A stretch of 64,000 bases of DNA from Callipepla californica brunnescens (GCA_023055505.1 JALIRH010000045.1:806001-870000), one strand, 5' to 3'; shown: positions 1 to 12,702, counted from the first letter of the stretch. Notes: generated by a model from the sequence alone, not told the origin. Made by a program: numbers and translations.

Positions 1-1144
1 ACACCAAAGGGGACAAAACACAAGAGCTGGTTTTAGTACTTGTTCAGAAACTGTCCTGTGTCCAATAGTGTTGTGCTGACAACGTGCTTGACCTCATTTC
101 CCTTCTGGAAGTCGATAGGACCAATATGGAAGGAGAAAGTGGCAAGTCCAGGGTTGCGTCTGCATTGGTGTTGGTTGGGCTGGGTGCTGGGTTGCGGTTT
201 ATAGACATGGAACTGTGTAAGATGGAAGATGATTCCTCCCTGCTATTATTGGTATTTCTCTTGTTCTACTGCTGGATTTCATTCTGTGCTCTGAATCCAG
301 CCCCTCGTTGCCAGCTGTGCTCTGCTGCCAGTAGATGGGGCAGTCACAGACCAGCAGTGCTGCAGAAAGAGCAGTCAGCACAATAACAAATAAAATCTGA
401 GGCTGAGGATCTGAAGAGGCCCTCTGACAACGCCGGCAGTCTTGCCTGTATCTTGTTTTGTTTGTTTTCAGCAATCAGTTGTTAAAAATGAGCATGAAAA
501 TGTAATTCTTGCTGCTTTTCCCCGACTGTAATTTTATTTATAAGCAGCAGAGGTTGAGCAGGGTAAACAAAGGCAGTGTGAGGTGCAGCCAGCCTCAGGT
601 TGGGGTCCAGCATCATTTTTCTTTGAGTGATTTTCAATGGAAGAAGAACCTGCTGATAGCAGTTCCATTTCTTGCTTATTTTAAATGTACGTCTTCATTT
701 CTAATTAATATATATTATATAATTTATTGCTCCCATGGCTTTCAGAAAGAGATGTGGTGATTATCTTAGGAGCTTCATCATGTGAGTAACCCTTAACCCT
801 TGAAATAACGCTGCTTCCTTTGTTTGATAATGATGAGAATTTGCTCCTGTGGTCGCTTTTCTGCTCTTGGAAACGTTCCCGTATATTCATCAGCTTTGTG
901 GAGGAGCGCTTTGTTCAAGAAAACAGCTTAGCACGTGCAGCATGCAAAGTGATGCCTCTTGTCAATATAATTTAGTGCACTATTTCGGTGCAATTTTATC
1001 AGACTGGTGCAGCTGCATATGGTAATCGCTTCCCTAAATCTTCACTGCTCAGTGCGGAGGAAGCGAGGATCGCTGCTGTCACCCGCACCGCCTGCAACGC
1101 GGGCTCCCGTGGGTCCAGGAGCAGGAGGAGGACACGGCTGCCAT

Positions 1145-1380
1145 GGGGACCCATTGGGGTTCTGCTGGGGAACCACTGAGGACCTATTTGGGGACTGCTG
1201 GGATCCTGTTGGGAGCCCATTGGGGACCCCTTGGGATCCTGTTTGTAACCCGTTGGGGACCCCTTGGGATCCTGTTGGGAACCCATCAAGGACCCCTTGG
1301 GATCCTGTTGTGGACCCACTGAGGACCCCTTGGGATCCTGTTGTGGACCCATTGAGGACCCGTTGAGGATCTGCCAGGGT
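1145..1380 (+). repeat. 33-bp minisatellite
   Basis: The landmark GGGATCCTG recurs at 1200, 1233, 1266, 1299 and 1332, with a diverged copy (GAGGATCTG) at 1365: exactly 33 bp apart each time. Units also share a GGACCC core. Because 33 is a multiple of three the array stays open in several frames and makes spurious proline/glycine-rich ORFs on both strands. Confidence 0.9.
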
Positions 1381-3042
1381 CACCCCTTGCAGTCACCGCT
1401 GCACAGCTCTGCCTGGTGGGGAGCAGTAGGAAGGAACTGCAACCAACTTGAAATTCCGAGCTCCCCTTTGCCTTTCTTCTCCATCCCTGTCCTTGGTGTG
1501 GTGCCAGCTGCTCAGCTCGGCAGCCAGCACAGTACATTTCATTTGTGCTGGCAGAAAGGAGGTCGGGGATGTGCCGAAGGGCAGGGCTCCCACCCTGCCA
1601 GCTGCAGGTGCAGCACCTGCCTGCATGCTTATCATCTCTCCTCAGCCAGGACAAGCTGTGAAAACAAGCTAACTAGATATAAACATTTATGTATTGTTGT
1701 CCAGAGGGGGAGAAGAGAGGGTCAGGGTCACCCACAGTGGGGTGAAGATGCACCATTTCTGTGTGTCTCCTTCTTTTGTAGGACGGCGATGAGCTTCTCA
1801 CATGGGTTATGGGGCTTTGGGGCAAAACCCAACATCTGGTGATGGAGCTGTGTTTATCAAAGTGTTTCTGCAGTTGTGCTTTTCTTTCACCACGATTCCT
1901 GCTCTCCCTCGCGTGCTTTAATGGCATTCCTGTCCTTTAAACAAAGGAGAGCAGAATTTGCCAGAGTTTGGGGAAGCTTTCAGGCAGAGCATCAATGAGT
2001 GGCAGGAAAAACCCAACCGTCGCTTCTCTCTACCCATCATTTCCTCTCTGTGCACGTCCCACAAGTGCCCTTTGCTTATAACTGTGTCCCTTTGCTATTT
2101 TCTATATTTATTGTTGGACACAGCCTTGTTAGTGCAATCTAATTAATGTGAGGGTGACCCTTCCCTGTGCTGCACCTAGCGGGACGTTGTTTCTGTTAAG
2201 CAAAGCAATAGAGCGAGCGTTGTTCAGCTGACTCATGTGAAAAGAGAAAATAGCATTTAGTAAATTAAGCAGCTCTTCCCACTCGCTGTTTGTGTGCGCT
2301 GTAATGTGATCTATGGCAGCGAGGAGGCTCTGATTTAAAGACATTTGCATCCACCCTCCGAGGGGGTCTGAATTTAGCTGCGCTGTGAGAAGCAGATCAC
2401 AAAGCAGGGTGGGTGCTGGGTGTGGGTGCTGGCCATTCCATCTCACCCATTCCACCCTCCCTGCAAGGAGGTGACCCTTTCAAAAGCAATCAGGAATGGC
2501 ATAATTAAAGCTCGCTTCTGATTTGCGGTGCCTCAGAACTGCACGCGGGTTCTGTGCTGCACTGTTGACTTAAATATTTCATAACCTTTCGTGTTTGAGG
2601 TCCTTTAAAGCCACGCAGAAGGGTTCATGGCTCTGTGAGTTCCTAGCTGGGTTTTGTTTTATCTTTTTCAGTTTGGATGCCTGGAGGGCAGCATGAAATA
2701 TTGATCACGAAGCAGTGGGAGGAGGTGTGCTGTGCTACAGCAAGCATGAAATGGTTGGGCAAGGCTTAGCTGCAGTGCTGCTCCAACGTACAGCACCGGT
2801 GTTTAATTCAGATGAGCTAAGTTGAAGGGCTTGGGTTGCGGAAGCTTTATTTAATCTTAGAAACTTTGCTAGGAACTCAGTGAGTTTATAATCTGCTTTA
2901 GATCATACATAACCGTTTGAATTTGAGCTTGTTATTTTTTCATCAAAACCACATGAATTGAATATCCTTCACAAAAGACTTCAGCGCTTCCCTTAAGATA
3001 AGGTCTGACTTTTGGGCTGGGTGAGTGCTCCGTTTCTTTGTC

Positions 3043-3470
3043 ATAGGATCACAGAGTGGTTTAGACTGGAGGGGACCTTAAAGGTCATCCACTTCCAACC
3101 CCAGTGCCATGGGCAGGGTCGCCAACCGCAGGATGACTGCTTTTTGTGCAAGTCCTGGTTTCCAAAGCATTCCCTCTTTCTGCCCTCCTGGGCTTCAGTC
3201 TTGATTTCTTAATTGCCCTGTTAGTCTGTCTTCACCTGACGTTTAAGTGCACAGAGCATGGAGAAAGTAGAGGTGATCAAAGGAGGAGGATCACAAGTGG
3301 GGAGTGGACAGGTAAAGGTTGGGGGGTGAAGCTCAGGTGCTCCATTTCATTTTGTTCTGGTGCCAGCACGTGCTGACTGTGATTCCGTTCCTGTACCCGA
3401 CCAATTCCTGTGTCCCACCTGCCGTGGGCTGCCCAGGGCCCGTCCAACCTGACCTTGGTCATGAGGTGCT
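3043..3470 (-). mobile_element. CR1 LINE 3' end, antisense and interrupted
   Basis: Bases 3043-3120 match the reverse complement of the CR1 3' tail (ATAGGATCACAGAGTGGTTT, GGGGACCTTAAAGGTCATCC, CTTCCAACCCC, CCATGGGCAGGG). A further CR1-like block (CCCGTCCAACCTGACCTTGG) appears at about 3438-3460 after some 300 bp of unrelated sequence, so the copy is probably interrupted or deleted. Confidence 0.75.
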
Positions 3471-5524
3471 GCACTAATTGACAACAAAATTGATTGCATT
3501 TGAGCCTGCTTTTCAGTTTTGCACTTTGAAACTCATCATAACCAGCAGGGTTTTTTTGAGCTTCCCATGGGTTTGTCCCATGCTGCTGATGTCCCACAGT
3601 GACAACAGCCACAGCGTTATATCTGTGACCGTGACCAGCACTCTCCCACCCTCCTCAAATCCTGCACTGCTTCCCTCGTGCCCCACATCCACCTCCACCA
3701 TCCTCACCCCCCCGAAATACTGCCAGATCCCTCTACCTGTTGGCTTGGGATGTCCACTATGGGGCTGTGCTTGGCAAGGAGCTTGGTTTGGGATTTGGAG
3801 ATGAGATGAAGCAGATGGCCTTGAACTCCTTCCAGCAATGTCACTCTGATTTGAGCCCCCGCCACCGATTGTCCCTGTGAGATCTTGCCTCTTTGGGTCT
3901 TCTCTTCCTTTGTCATGTTTGGATGAAGCTGGGTGGAGAGGCAGAAGATAAGGTCAGTGTCAGCCTGGGACACTTATAGACTTGTCTCCGCAAAAAGGAT
4001 TATATATTTTTTTCTAATTTGTCAGTACATAATGCTGGTGAGTTTGGTTTCTCTTCACTTTGGGAACGAGCTGCCGCTGTGGCTATTAGGAAGGCCCTCA
4101 CCAGGAGTGAGTTTACCCAGTGTTGACAACTTGATTGGAGGACGTGTGTTTCATTAAGAGCTGTTTGTGTGCAGCCAAGGGACATGCCTGGGCTGGATAA
4201 TTGGGTTTGGAAGGCTCATGTTTGTAGCACTGTGACACTTCTTGCTGCGAAGCCAATTTCTGCAGCGCTGCAGCTGATCCAACATCGGGGCAATCTGTTA
4301 CAGTGCCTTTGTTCCTCCAGTGTGAAAAATAACCACAGCCAGGGAGGCTTTCCTCAAGAACATGTCTGCTCCAGCACAGGAGAGCGAAATGAAGACCTTG
4401 TTCTGTGTCCAAAACCATTCACAGTGTGCATTTGTTTTCTTGTGTTGGGCTGTGAGGTCCAGAATGCTGCTTGGTTTCTGAACCCCTTGTTCCTCATTTC
4501 TGTTCGTTTGAAATTAACAAGTGGGAAGTCGGCAGGAGGGTTTTTCCCCCGGTTCATCTTGTGCTGTGGTGTGCTGTTTGCAGGTACGCTTTGTGACACT
4601 TTGTTGTCTTGCACAGACAGTGCTGCCTTCCCTCAGTCTGCCCCATGACTGCAAAGTGCAATTGAGGATTAGATATTATTTTCCTGTGTCTCTGTGTGTG
4701 CTGTTGAGATTGTCAGTACCAAAACCCACCGCTCCTTGCTGAGCTCTCTTTATCTCATTGCCAGTTTTGTTTTGCTGTACATCACTCTGCTGCTGCTGTT
4801 GCAGTGATTTCTGCACTTGTTGCTCTTGCCTCCTCCCAGCTTGGCCTGCACCACGCTCTGTATGGGTGGTGGATGGGGTGACCGTTTTCTATCTTGGAAT
4901 GAAGTTGCACACATGCAGTTTAGCATGCTGACATCCAAGTGAAGGGTGGATTGGCTTGGTGTTAGCACGGCATGTTGGGGCAGCGTTGTGAGGTTCTTGG
5001 GTCTGTTTTGGAAGGGCAGAAGGCTGGAAGAGTACAAAGAGAGGCTACTTTGAAAGAAGGTGGAAGGAGGGAGTTCTTTGCTTTTCTGAGCAGAAACTGA
5101 TCTTATAGAGCAGAAATCCAAAGTTACTGCTTCCTCTTTGAGTGTTAATTGCATGGAGCAGGGCCCCTTTGGATCTGCTCTACCTCTTCTGTGTGTGGCT
5201 GCTCTCAACCACATATCAGGGCTATCAGTAAGGCTGCCAGGGCTTTGACATCAGCTTCATCAAGAGCATATCGTGTTGGAGATTGCATTGGGTAATCAGT
5301 TCTTCTGTAAATAGGAAGCTTGATGTGCATCAGAGGAGCTATGGGATGTTTCTCAATAGGGACATCAGCTCTCCAGCAGGGCCTGCAGCAGGCGGTGGTG
5401 CACCCGTTCTGTGCAGGAGGTTCTTTATCCTTCAGTCTAATTCTGCAAGGAAACAAACAGACCGTCTTCATCCCGATGGATGACATTGGAGGGAAAAAGT
5501 ACAGCTGTTCACCAACTCCTCAGG

Positions 5525-5870
5525 GAACCGTCACAGGGCGACATCGCGTGTCGTGGTCCGTCATCGTGTGTCACGAAAGTGGTGCTGTCCGTTGTCACAA
5601 GTCGTGATCCAATGTCGTGATGTGTCGTTGTCCGTTGTCTCGAATCAGCTTTACGCGTTGTCATCTGTCTTCACAAGTCACCAACGAGTCGCTGCATGTC
5701 ACGACATGTCGCTGCCCGTTGTCGTGAGCGGTCGGTATGCGTCGTCGTGTCATGGAGCATTGTTGTCTGTCACTGTGAGTCGGTGTTGTGTGTGTCATGG
5801 TGTGTTGTTATCCATCACTGAATGTCGTAGCACATCATCATCCATCGCGCCGAGTCATGCATTTCCAGGA
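5525..5870 (+). repeat. Degenerate GTCGTG/CCGTTGTC array
   Basis: A CpG-rich stretch of variants of GTCGTG, TGTCACG and CCGTTGTC. CCGTTGTC recurs at 5589, 5632 and 5716, suggesting an old unit of about 42-43 bp with loss of one copy. It ends about 160 bp before the MYO1D exon at 6031. An open frame crosses it but does not match the exon frame. Confidence 0.55.
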
Positions 5871-6030
5871 GCGGCTCAACCTGCCCATGTTCTTATAATT
5901 GAGTCCTCTTGGCACACCGAAATCTCATTCTTTGAAACTCACGACTGCTGTTTGTACGGATTTAGAAGAACAAAGAGACAGAAGTTCCCTTCTTTTATTC
6001 TGAAAGCTGCCCTCTCTCCGCTGATCTTAG

Positions 6031-6254
6031 GTCTGGAGGGGCACCTTGGCTCGGCTCCGCTACAAGAGGACGAAGGCTGCTCTCACCATCCTCAGGTACT
6101 ACCGCCGCTACAAAGTGAAGTCCTACATCCACGAGGTCGCCCAGCGCTTCCGCAACGTGAGATCCATGAAGGATTACGGCAAGCACGTTCAGTGGCCCAT
6201 GCCACCCAAAGTGCTGCACCGGTTCGAAGAGGCACTCCAGGCAATTTACCATAG
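6031..6254 (+). CDS. MYO1D: MYO1D exon: end of IQ region and start of tail
   Basis: Coding in frame from GTC at 6031 after the acceptor TTAG and ending AG| before gtacga (next codon split after two bases). It encodes [20 protein letters not shown] and runs to ALQAIYHR, about human residues 708-782. The basic IQ-like helix ([20 protein letters not shown]) is the calmodulin-binding neck; the [15 protein letters not shown] stretch leads into TH1. The match to vertebrate MYO1D is near-identical and distinguishes it from MYO1G. Confidence 0.95.
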
Positions 6255-7358
6255 GTACGAATAAGAAAATCTGTTTGGTCTGACTGAGGACTGGACAGAT
6301 CCTACTCTTTCCAGAAAAGTTGGGGAAGTGACTGGAGAACATGAACTGGGCAGCAAATATGAAGATGTTGGAGTCGTAGAATGACTGTGGTTGGAAAAGA
6401 CCACTGAGATCACTCATCAGCCCATCCCCACCGGGGTGGGCTCTGGTACCCCCGATCCAGCACATAACATCCTGTTTCAGAGATCTAGTCACGGTGGACA
6501 TTGTACTTCCTTCCTTAGCCCCAATTTAAACTTTTTAATCAGTTCTGAAAGAAAAGAGCAGCTGGTGGTAGGCAGAGGGAGAGGGAAAATGAATCTTTTA
6601 GAGTCCCTCAAGACTCTTATAGTAAGTCAATACCACTTTGAAATAAATTAGGCAACATACGACCATCCACCACGTTCAGTGTGTGGAAGAGTTGTTTTAT
6701 GCATTCATGACAATCCCCTGATGCCCAAAAGCCAGTGACTTTTTTTATCTGGCAAGTCGTTATTACAGACAAGAGTGGTGTAAGGAGCTCTGATTCCCGT
6801 TTGAGAAATGGTAACTTCAGAAAGCTGCAAACAAGAGAAATATTGGCTGGACGAAGCCTCTAGGGATCTCTAGAGCCATCTGTTGAAGCAGGATACCACC
6901 ACCACCTCAGCAGGTTGGCCTTGTTTTTCTTCCCAGCTGTCTCTTGAACACTGTCCATGACCTGTTGGGTAGTGCCCCGCTTTCTGAATAAGCTCAGTTA
7001 TCATAACCACAAAATTTTAGTCACTAAAGACTTCTTACAGTGTTGGTCCTAAAGAGCTGATGTTGTTGCTGAAGGCAGTAATGAATGGTCCAGTCTGTCC
7101 CCTTTCGTGTTACAGTTGGTTAGATTTCAATTGTAGGGCCAAATTTAGCTATAAAAATTGAACGGTGTTTTAAATGAGCCAAAAAATGGGCCTGCAAAAA
7201 CTTTATTGCCAACAGATGTGCCACCAGTTTACTTCTGGGCACTAGGGGGATGGGGGGAAGCACAGCAGCCAAATCTGATGGGAGTCAAAGGTCGTGTAAG
7301 CTGGAAACTTCAGGGCACTTGGTGCTGGTGTGAGCCTGACTGGAGCTTTGTGTGGCAG
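6255..7358 (+). other. MYO1D: MYO1D intron
   Basis: About 1.1 kb. A likely diverged antisense CR1 3' tail lies at about 6370-6470 (GTAGAATGACTGTGGTTGG, GACCACTGAGATCACTCATC). I see nothing else. Confidence 0.7.
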
Positions 7359-7503
7359 GTGGAGAGCAGGGGAACTCATTCGGAGCATCCCACCGAAGGA
7401 CCTACCTCAGCTGCGGGCAAAGGTGGCTGCCATGGAGTTGTTGAAGGGTCACCGAGCGGATCTGGGGCTGCAGAGAGCGTGGGAGGGGGATTACATCACG
7501 CTG
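7359..7503 (+). CDS. MYO1D: MYO1D exon: proximal TH1 tail
   Basis: The acceptor GGCAG precedes 7359 and the donor gtgagt follows 7503. The first base completes the Arg codon split from the previous exon. It encodes WRAGELIRSIPPKDLPQLRA, then KVAAMELLKGHRADLGLQRA and WEGDYITL, about human residues 782-830. The exon ends on a codon boundary. The LKGxRADLGLQRAWEG motif is typical of class I myosins with a TH1 tail. Confidence 0.95.
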
Positions 7504-8004
7504 GTGAGTACACGTGGGAGAACCAATGGAGGTAAAAGGGGTTGGGGGTTCAGGACACTAAAAGGGTGGAAATTCGGGACCGTGGCTGTTGGTTTCTTGG
7601 GAAGGAGAGCACCACAGGTTAATTTTCCAGGATATCCTGAGCCTGGTTTGAGTGAGCATCCCAGACAGCATTAAAGGATGGTGAGCAACGCCATCAGCTG
7701 GCTCATCGAATGGCCAGACCTGGGAAGGAGGCTGGTGCAAAGCTGGAATCCTACATACAATGGGATGCTAAAAGCAGCACTAAGTGGAAAGGAACAAAGA
7801 CATTGTCTTGAGGCAACTTGCAGTACTTCCTCCTCCGTCCTTCCTTCGAGCGTTTTGTTTTGTTAAGAAAAAGCACATCAAACTCTGCTGCTCTTCAGAG
7901 CGGTGGGAGGAATCCTTCCGACGCGGAGCAGCTCTGCCCTGATGTCGTGCAATTACTGCCCTTAGTGAGCAAGAAGAATGATTCTCTTGTCTTTGCTCTT
8001 CCAG
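7504..8004 (+). other. MYO1D: MYO1D intron
   Basis: About 0.5 kb ending in a pyrimidine-rich tract and CCAG. I see no repeat or other feature. Confidence 0.7.
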
Positions 8005-8109
8005 AGACCGGATCGCGCTCAGAGCTCAGGCTCCTTCCTCCCTGTTGCCACCGAGCTGAAACGGAAAGACAAATACATGAACGTCCTCTTCTCGTGTCAT
8101 GTCCGCAAG
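8005..8109 (+). CDS. MYO1D: MYO1D exon: TH1 domain
   Basis: 35 codons in frame between CCAG and gtacgt: RPDRAQSSGSFLPVATELKR then KDKYMNVLFSCHVRK, about human residues 831-865. The first half is a variable linker; KRKDKYMNVLFSCHVRK begins the conserved PH-like lipid-binding core of TH1, rich in exposed Lys/Arg. Confidence 0.96.
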
Positions 8110-9609
8110 GTACGTTGGGTGGGGATGCTTTGGGGCTGAGGCGGTGTTCTGTGGTGGGGATGCTTTGGGGCTGAGGTGGTGTTCTGTGATGCCAGTGGTG
8201 GGATGGTGATACTGGAGATACGTGAGCAGATGGCCCTGCAAAGTAGTCCTGTGTTAATTGACCGCGTTGTTAATGGGCTGTGAATGTTGGTGGATGTGTG
8301 GCTCTGAACATATTGCACCGAGGGGTGCTTAGAGGGGCTTTGTTGTGGAGGTCTGAATAAAGCCCCTTGGTTCTGTGTAGCTGACTTGGATCTGAGAGCA
8401 GAACTCTGCTTCTGGGGCAGGAAAGCTTTAAAAAAGCTTTAGAAAAAAGCTTTAGAAAAACATACTCACGTATTTTTTAATGGGTGGCATTGCTGTGATC
8501 TATAAATTCTACTAAGATTTGCTGTGGGTCGTTTATAACGGTGCTCTTTGGGAATGTCCATCAGGAGAGGATATTTCGTGTTTCCCAAACCCGTCAGACC
8601 AAAGCATTTCGATGGCCGCTGGTGTCGGAGTGCTTTCAAGAAGCTGCACGTCTGCATGTTCATTCTGTGCCCAAAACGGACTGGTGGGGTCGGACTCCCT
8701 TTGCCACACTGTGGTGTTGATGGTTCTGCAGATCTCATATTAACAGCAACAGCGTTCATCCTGCAGAGCGAGACCTCTTTGTAATGAAACCTTTGCTCGT
8801 GGCAATGATAGGTCGTGTTTACACAACAGAGAGTGATTTCTGTGTATGAAAACAGAAATCTCGTGTTGCTTTCTGTTATTGGAGGAGCCCCATGCTTTTA
8901 ACACTCTCTTTTGAAAAGTCACTAATTAAAGGAGCGATTTCAGCGAGTGTTGGGCGGTATTACCAGGGCTGGGAGAGCCTCAGCCCTGACCTCACCTGTG
9001 CAATCTCGGAAGCACTTTTTGTGGAATCTGAAGGAGGGACTGAAGGATTTCACCTCGGATCTCTGTTCCTTTGGGCTGAAAACAGAAGAATTCCAATTGC
9101 AATTCATTTAACGAACCAGATCCGAACGAATGCTGTTTCTACTTAAAACTGGGATTGTAAAAAATGCAATATTCAGTTCTTAACGATGTGATGGTTATCT
9201 TCGATAGGAGAGAAATGGTCATTTTTCATAGGGGTACAGCGATGGTGAGGGACGTTACTCAGCAGTGTATGGTACCTGCAAGCCCACTGTGGGAGTTTAA
9301 TGCTGCTCACTGTTATGCAACTTCTAAGCTGTTAAGTGCTTACGTTTCTCTCGCTTGTGAGTCAGCTTTAAAGGACAATCTCCTGCACGGGGACAGGTGA
9401 AAGCAGATTCCTCGCACGCAGATCCTTACCTTATTCTGTTCAGCGGCTGCAAGCACAGAGCTCCGAGTGCCCGTTCCTGGCAGAGCCCTCATCTCTGGCA
9501 CTGTGCTTTTCATTCTTAGGGATCTGTCTTAGAAAAAAGAGAGATGTTTGGTGACAGTACAGGGAAACGATGGCCTCGAGGAAGTGAGTAGGAGCACCTC
9601 TCCCCTCCA

Positions 9610-9690
9610 GAGGGATGTGGTCAGTGGGGGTGAGCAGGTTTGGACTTGCTGATCTTGGAGGTCTCTTCCAACCTTAACGATTCCACGGTT
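9610..9690 (+). mobile_element. CR1 3' terminal fragment
   Basis: It contains GAGCAGGTTTGGACTTGCTG, GATCTTGGAGGTCTCTTCCA and ACCTTAACGATTCCACGG, the terminal tens of bases of CR1 in sense orientation. It is 5'-truncated, as most CR1 copies are. Confidence 0.75.
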
Positions 9691-11209
9691 CCCAAACAAA
9701 CTGATGAAGTAATTTCAGGTGTGCTGCATACGAGAGCTCTGTAGGATCGTTAATGATACAGGAAAGGCCATTTCAGGATATCTCAGCTCTATGTTTAAAC
9801 CCAAAAGCAGTGAGCCCTTTGACATCCTTGGATGTAATAACTTTTTGAGAGAACTGTTTGTCTTCCTTCCCACTTGGGCGAAGAAAGAATGTCCAAGGCC
9901 TAAAGTCAACAGGAGAGAGGAGCAAACAGCCCTGAACTTTGAAAACCAACAAGACAAAGATTTGACATTTCCAGATCTGCTATCGAGATCTCTCCAAACA
10001 ACGCACTTAGGGAATCTAAATTAAATGTGATCCCCGGATTTGCCAACTAAGCAGGAGAGAAAATCGTAGCGCCTCAAGTCATCGTTGGAGCAGACAGACA
10101 GTGTTGGCTTTCGCCTCCAGTGTTAGGTGTCTGATCCTCAGAATTCTCAGGTAATTGCAGCCTAATACTCTTCTTTCTTTGGGAAGAAATGACATTAAGA
10201 GGATCAGTACACAGCAGCTTGAACAGGCGCCAGTTAAGCCTAGAGTTCATGTATTTAAAAATGTTTATGTGAAGAACACATCCGCTGTGAACCCTAAGAT
10301 ATTTGCTAAGCAGTGACTTCTTGGAGACAGTTTTTTTTGAGCCGATGATTGACATTGTTCTGGAGAAGTCGGGGAGGTGACAGCAGCGCGCGGCAGCTCC
10401 TGAAGTATTGATGGCTGCTGGGTGTATGGGGTCTTAATTCTGACAGCTTGACATGAATAATAGTGATGAATCTGTTTGGGCCAAAGCTTTGTAGCTCTTT
10501 TTATAGAGCGCCTGTGAAGGGCTTTGACGTTGCGCTGATGGAAGCGCGTGTTTGCTTTCTGGCAGTGGGTATAGGTGGAAGCAGGTCACTTTCCTATGGA
10601 GAAATATATCCGTTGCTGAGTGTTGTGGTGCTCTTTATTTCTCAGCTTTTTTGCCTTGGGAAACCAAATGCATATTTCATGCACACTGCCAGATTTTGTT
10701 TTATCACCTAGGAGACAACAGTTTCTCCTTTTTTTAGAACATGTCTTTTCTTCCCGTTTCTCTCCCTTGTCATCTGTGGCACCGTGCTCCCTCGGGAGCA
10801 CCATCTCCAAAGCCCATCGCTCTCACCTCCGGGGCGCACACCTGGAAAACTTGTTTGAAGGTTTTCCGCTGTAGGCTGGGCTTTCATTGTTCTCTATCAG
10901 CTGAAGGAGGCTAAATTAAGTCTGATTCACATTCAGATCAACGGGGATATAAATAAAAGAAGCCCAGAAGGTGCAGAGAACACAATGCTAAGAAGGGTAT
11001 GATCAGAATCCGAGAACATAAGGGCTGTCTCCGCTCCTACAAAACTGAAGAATAGTGGCATTTGCAATTGTGCTGGCATTTGTCTGAATCTCTCTGGTGC
11101 ACGCTTCCCCACGTGGCAGTAAAGACACAGCACGAGCACTTTACATCGGTGTGCCACAGATGTGTGCTCCACCTGAAGCTTCACCTTACGGCCGGGCGCT
11201 GGAGCACAG

Positions 11210-11412
11210 TGTGTCACCATCCCTGGGGGAGTTCGGGGACCATGGAGATGTGGGCCTGAGGTGTGGTCAGTAGGCATGGCAGCGTGGGGTGGGCTTGGAT
11301 TTGGGGATCTCAGAGGTGTTTTCCAACCGTAACGTTCTATGATTCCAAAACATGAGGGCATGAGTTGGGATTGAACATCTTAGTGGTCTTTCCCAACCTT
11401 CATGATTTTATG
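11210..11412 (+). mobile_element. Two CR1 3' terminal fragments
   Basis: Two adjacent sense CR1 tips: one ending GTTTTCCAACCGTAACGTTC-TATGATTCC (about 11210-11345) and one ending GTGGTCTTTCCCAACCTTCA-TGATTTTATGG (about 11355-11412). Each has the rule of a GGTC-TTCCAACC block followed by an ATTCTATG-like end. Confidence 0.7.
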
Positions 11413-11808
11413 GTCACATCTGATGTCTGTGTGGGGTGGATCACCACTTAGGGAAGCCCTGCCTTGAGCTCCAGGCATGGAGCCTGCTGTCCTGTGGGCT
11501 GCACAGCCAAACCATGCCCTGAGTGTGACTGCTCAGACCCCGATAACTCTGCTTTCACCCTGGTGAAGAATACTTTCCAATTCCTACCCTGTTTTCTCTC
11601 TTTTCTTTTGCAGAGACCTTACCTGGGGATTGTTTAGTACTCAGACTCTCAAAAAGTTTAGATTACATCAAATATTCTCCTTTTGTGTGGTACTTCCTTG
11701 ATGAATTAATTGTAATGTTAGAGAGAGACATGTTTCCTCCACAAAAACCCAATTGGTAGAGTCTGATGTCACCAACAACCTAAAAGATGCGGTAGGATGT
11801 GGGGATTT

Positions 11809-12045
11809 CACAGTCATGGAATGGCTTAGGTGGAAGAGACCTCAGGGATCATAGAACCATGGAATCATGGCACAGTTGGGTTGGAAGAGACCTCAAGGAT
11901 CATAGAGCCTTGAAATCATGGCATGGTTGGGTTGGAAGAGACCTTACTGATCATCTGGTTCCAACCCCCAGTTTAAATGATCCATGTAAAAAGGACATAT
12001 GAATAAAGAGTTATAGAATGGGTTGGGACCTCAAAGGAGAATACA
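11809..12045 (-). repeat. 51-bp array of CR1 tails
   Basis: Antisense CR1 3' ends repeated in tandem: GAAGAGACCT recurs at 11833, 11884 and 11935, exactly 51 bp apart, each preceded by GGAATCATGG/TTGGGTTG variants. The last unit continues into GATCATCTGGTTCCAACCCC. A further tip lies near 12012. The terminal CR1 segment itself appears to have been tandemly amplified. Confidence 0.85.
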
Positions 12046-12588
12046 GTTTTGTTACTACTTTCTTAATTAATACCATGAGGTGTGGAACTGGTGGTTGATT
12101 AACTCCAGGATGCCTGGATTTGCCCCACATCAGATGTTGTTGTGAAGGTACAAAGTTTTGTGTCTCGTAGCGTTATCAATGAGTGCATTCTAAGCAGTTT
12201 CATGTCTTTGCAGTAATTTTCCAGAGGTGCTGATGTGGCATTTGGTGGCATTTCTGGTCATTTATTTCACCAGGTGCTGCAAGGATGCTGTTGCTGTTGA
12301 TGGATAGCCAGAAATAAACACGAATTCAGAACAGCAGAACACGTGGAATTAAGAGAAATGATCCAGTTGCAGTTGTAATTAATGTGGAGGGGGAGGTGTC
12401 TGTCCCAGCCCTGCTGTGTGTGCTGCTGCTCTCACAGTGCCCCTTTCCCTATGTATAGGACGGGGTTATGGGTTTGACCTTCTCTTTTCACTCCTCCAAG
12501 TCAGCCTGTTTCAGACCTGTGTGAATGTGAAGTGTTTGCTGCTGCCAAGGTTTCATTCTGCGTATGACTGAAAGCTGCTCCTTCACAG

Positions 12589-12702
12589 GTCAACCGCTTC
12601 AGTAAGGTGGAGGACAGAGCCATCTTCATCACCGACCGACACCTCTATAAGATGGACCCTACGAAGCAGTACAAAGTGATGAAGACCATCCCCCTCTATA
12701 AC
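12589..12702 (+). CDS. MYO1D: MYO1D exon: TH1 domain
   Basis: 38 codons in frame between CACAG and gtaagt: [20 protein letters not shown] then [18 protein letters not shown], about human residues 866-903. It is part of the PH-like TH1 core; [15 protein letters not shown] is nearly invariant in MYO1D orthologues. Confidence 0.97.

Larger units (their letters stand above)
1..6030 (+). other. MYO1D: MYO1D intron (partial), no coding exon seen
   Basis: Intronic sequence of moderate GC. It holds a 33-bp minisatellite (about 1145-1380), a broken antisense CR1 3' end (about 3043-3135 and 3395-3470) and a degenerate CpG-rich GTCGTG-type array (about 5525-5870). None of the open frames resembles MYO1D neck or motor sequence, and none has plausible splice sites joining the exon at 6031. 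Confidence 0.7.
8110..12588 (+). other. MYO1D: MYO1D intron with CR1 tails
   Basis: 4.5 kb. It contains a 35-bp tandem duplication (landmark GGGGATGCTT at 8121 and 8156) beside the splice donor, a short AAGCTTTA-based repeat (about 8421-8460), sense CR1 3' tips at about 9610-9690, 11210-11345 and 11355-11412, and a 51-bp antisense CR1-tail array at about 11809-12045. No exon or RNA gene is recognised. Confidence 0.7.

Noticed and set aside
1..6030. Search for the preceding MYO1D exon (first IQ, end of motor)
   Set aside because: No frame shows the expected neck sequence with an acceptor and donor; it must lie upstream of the window.
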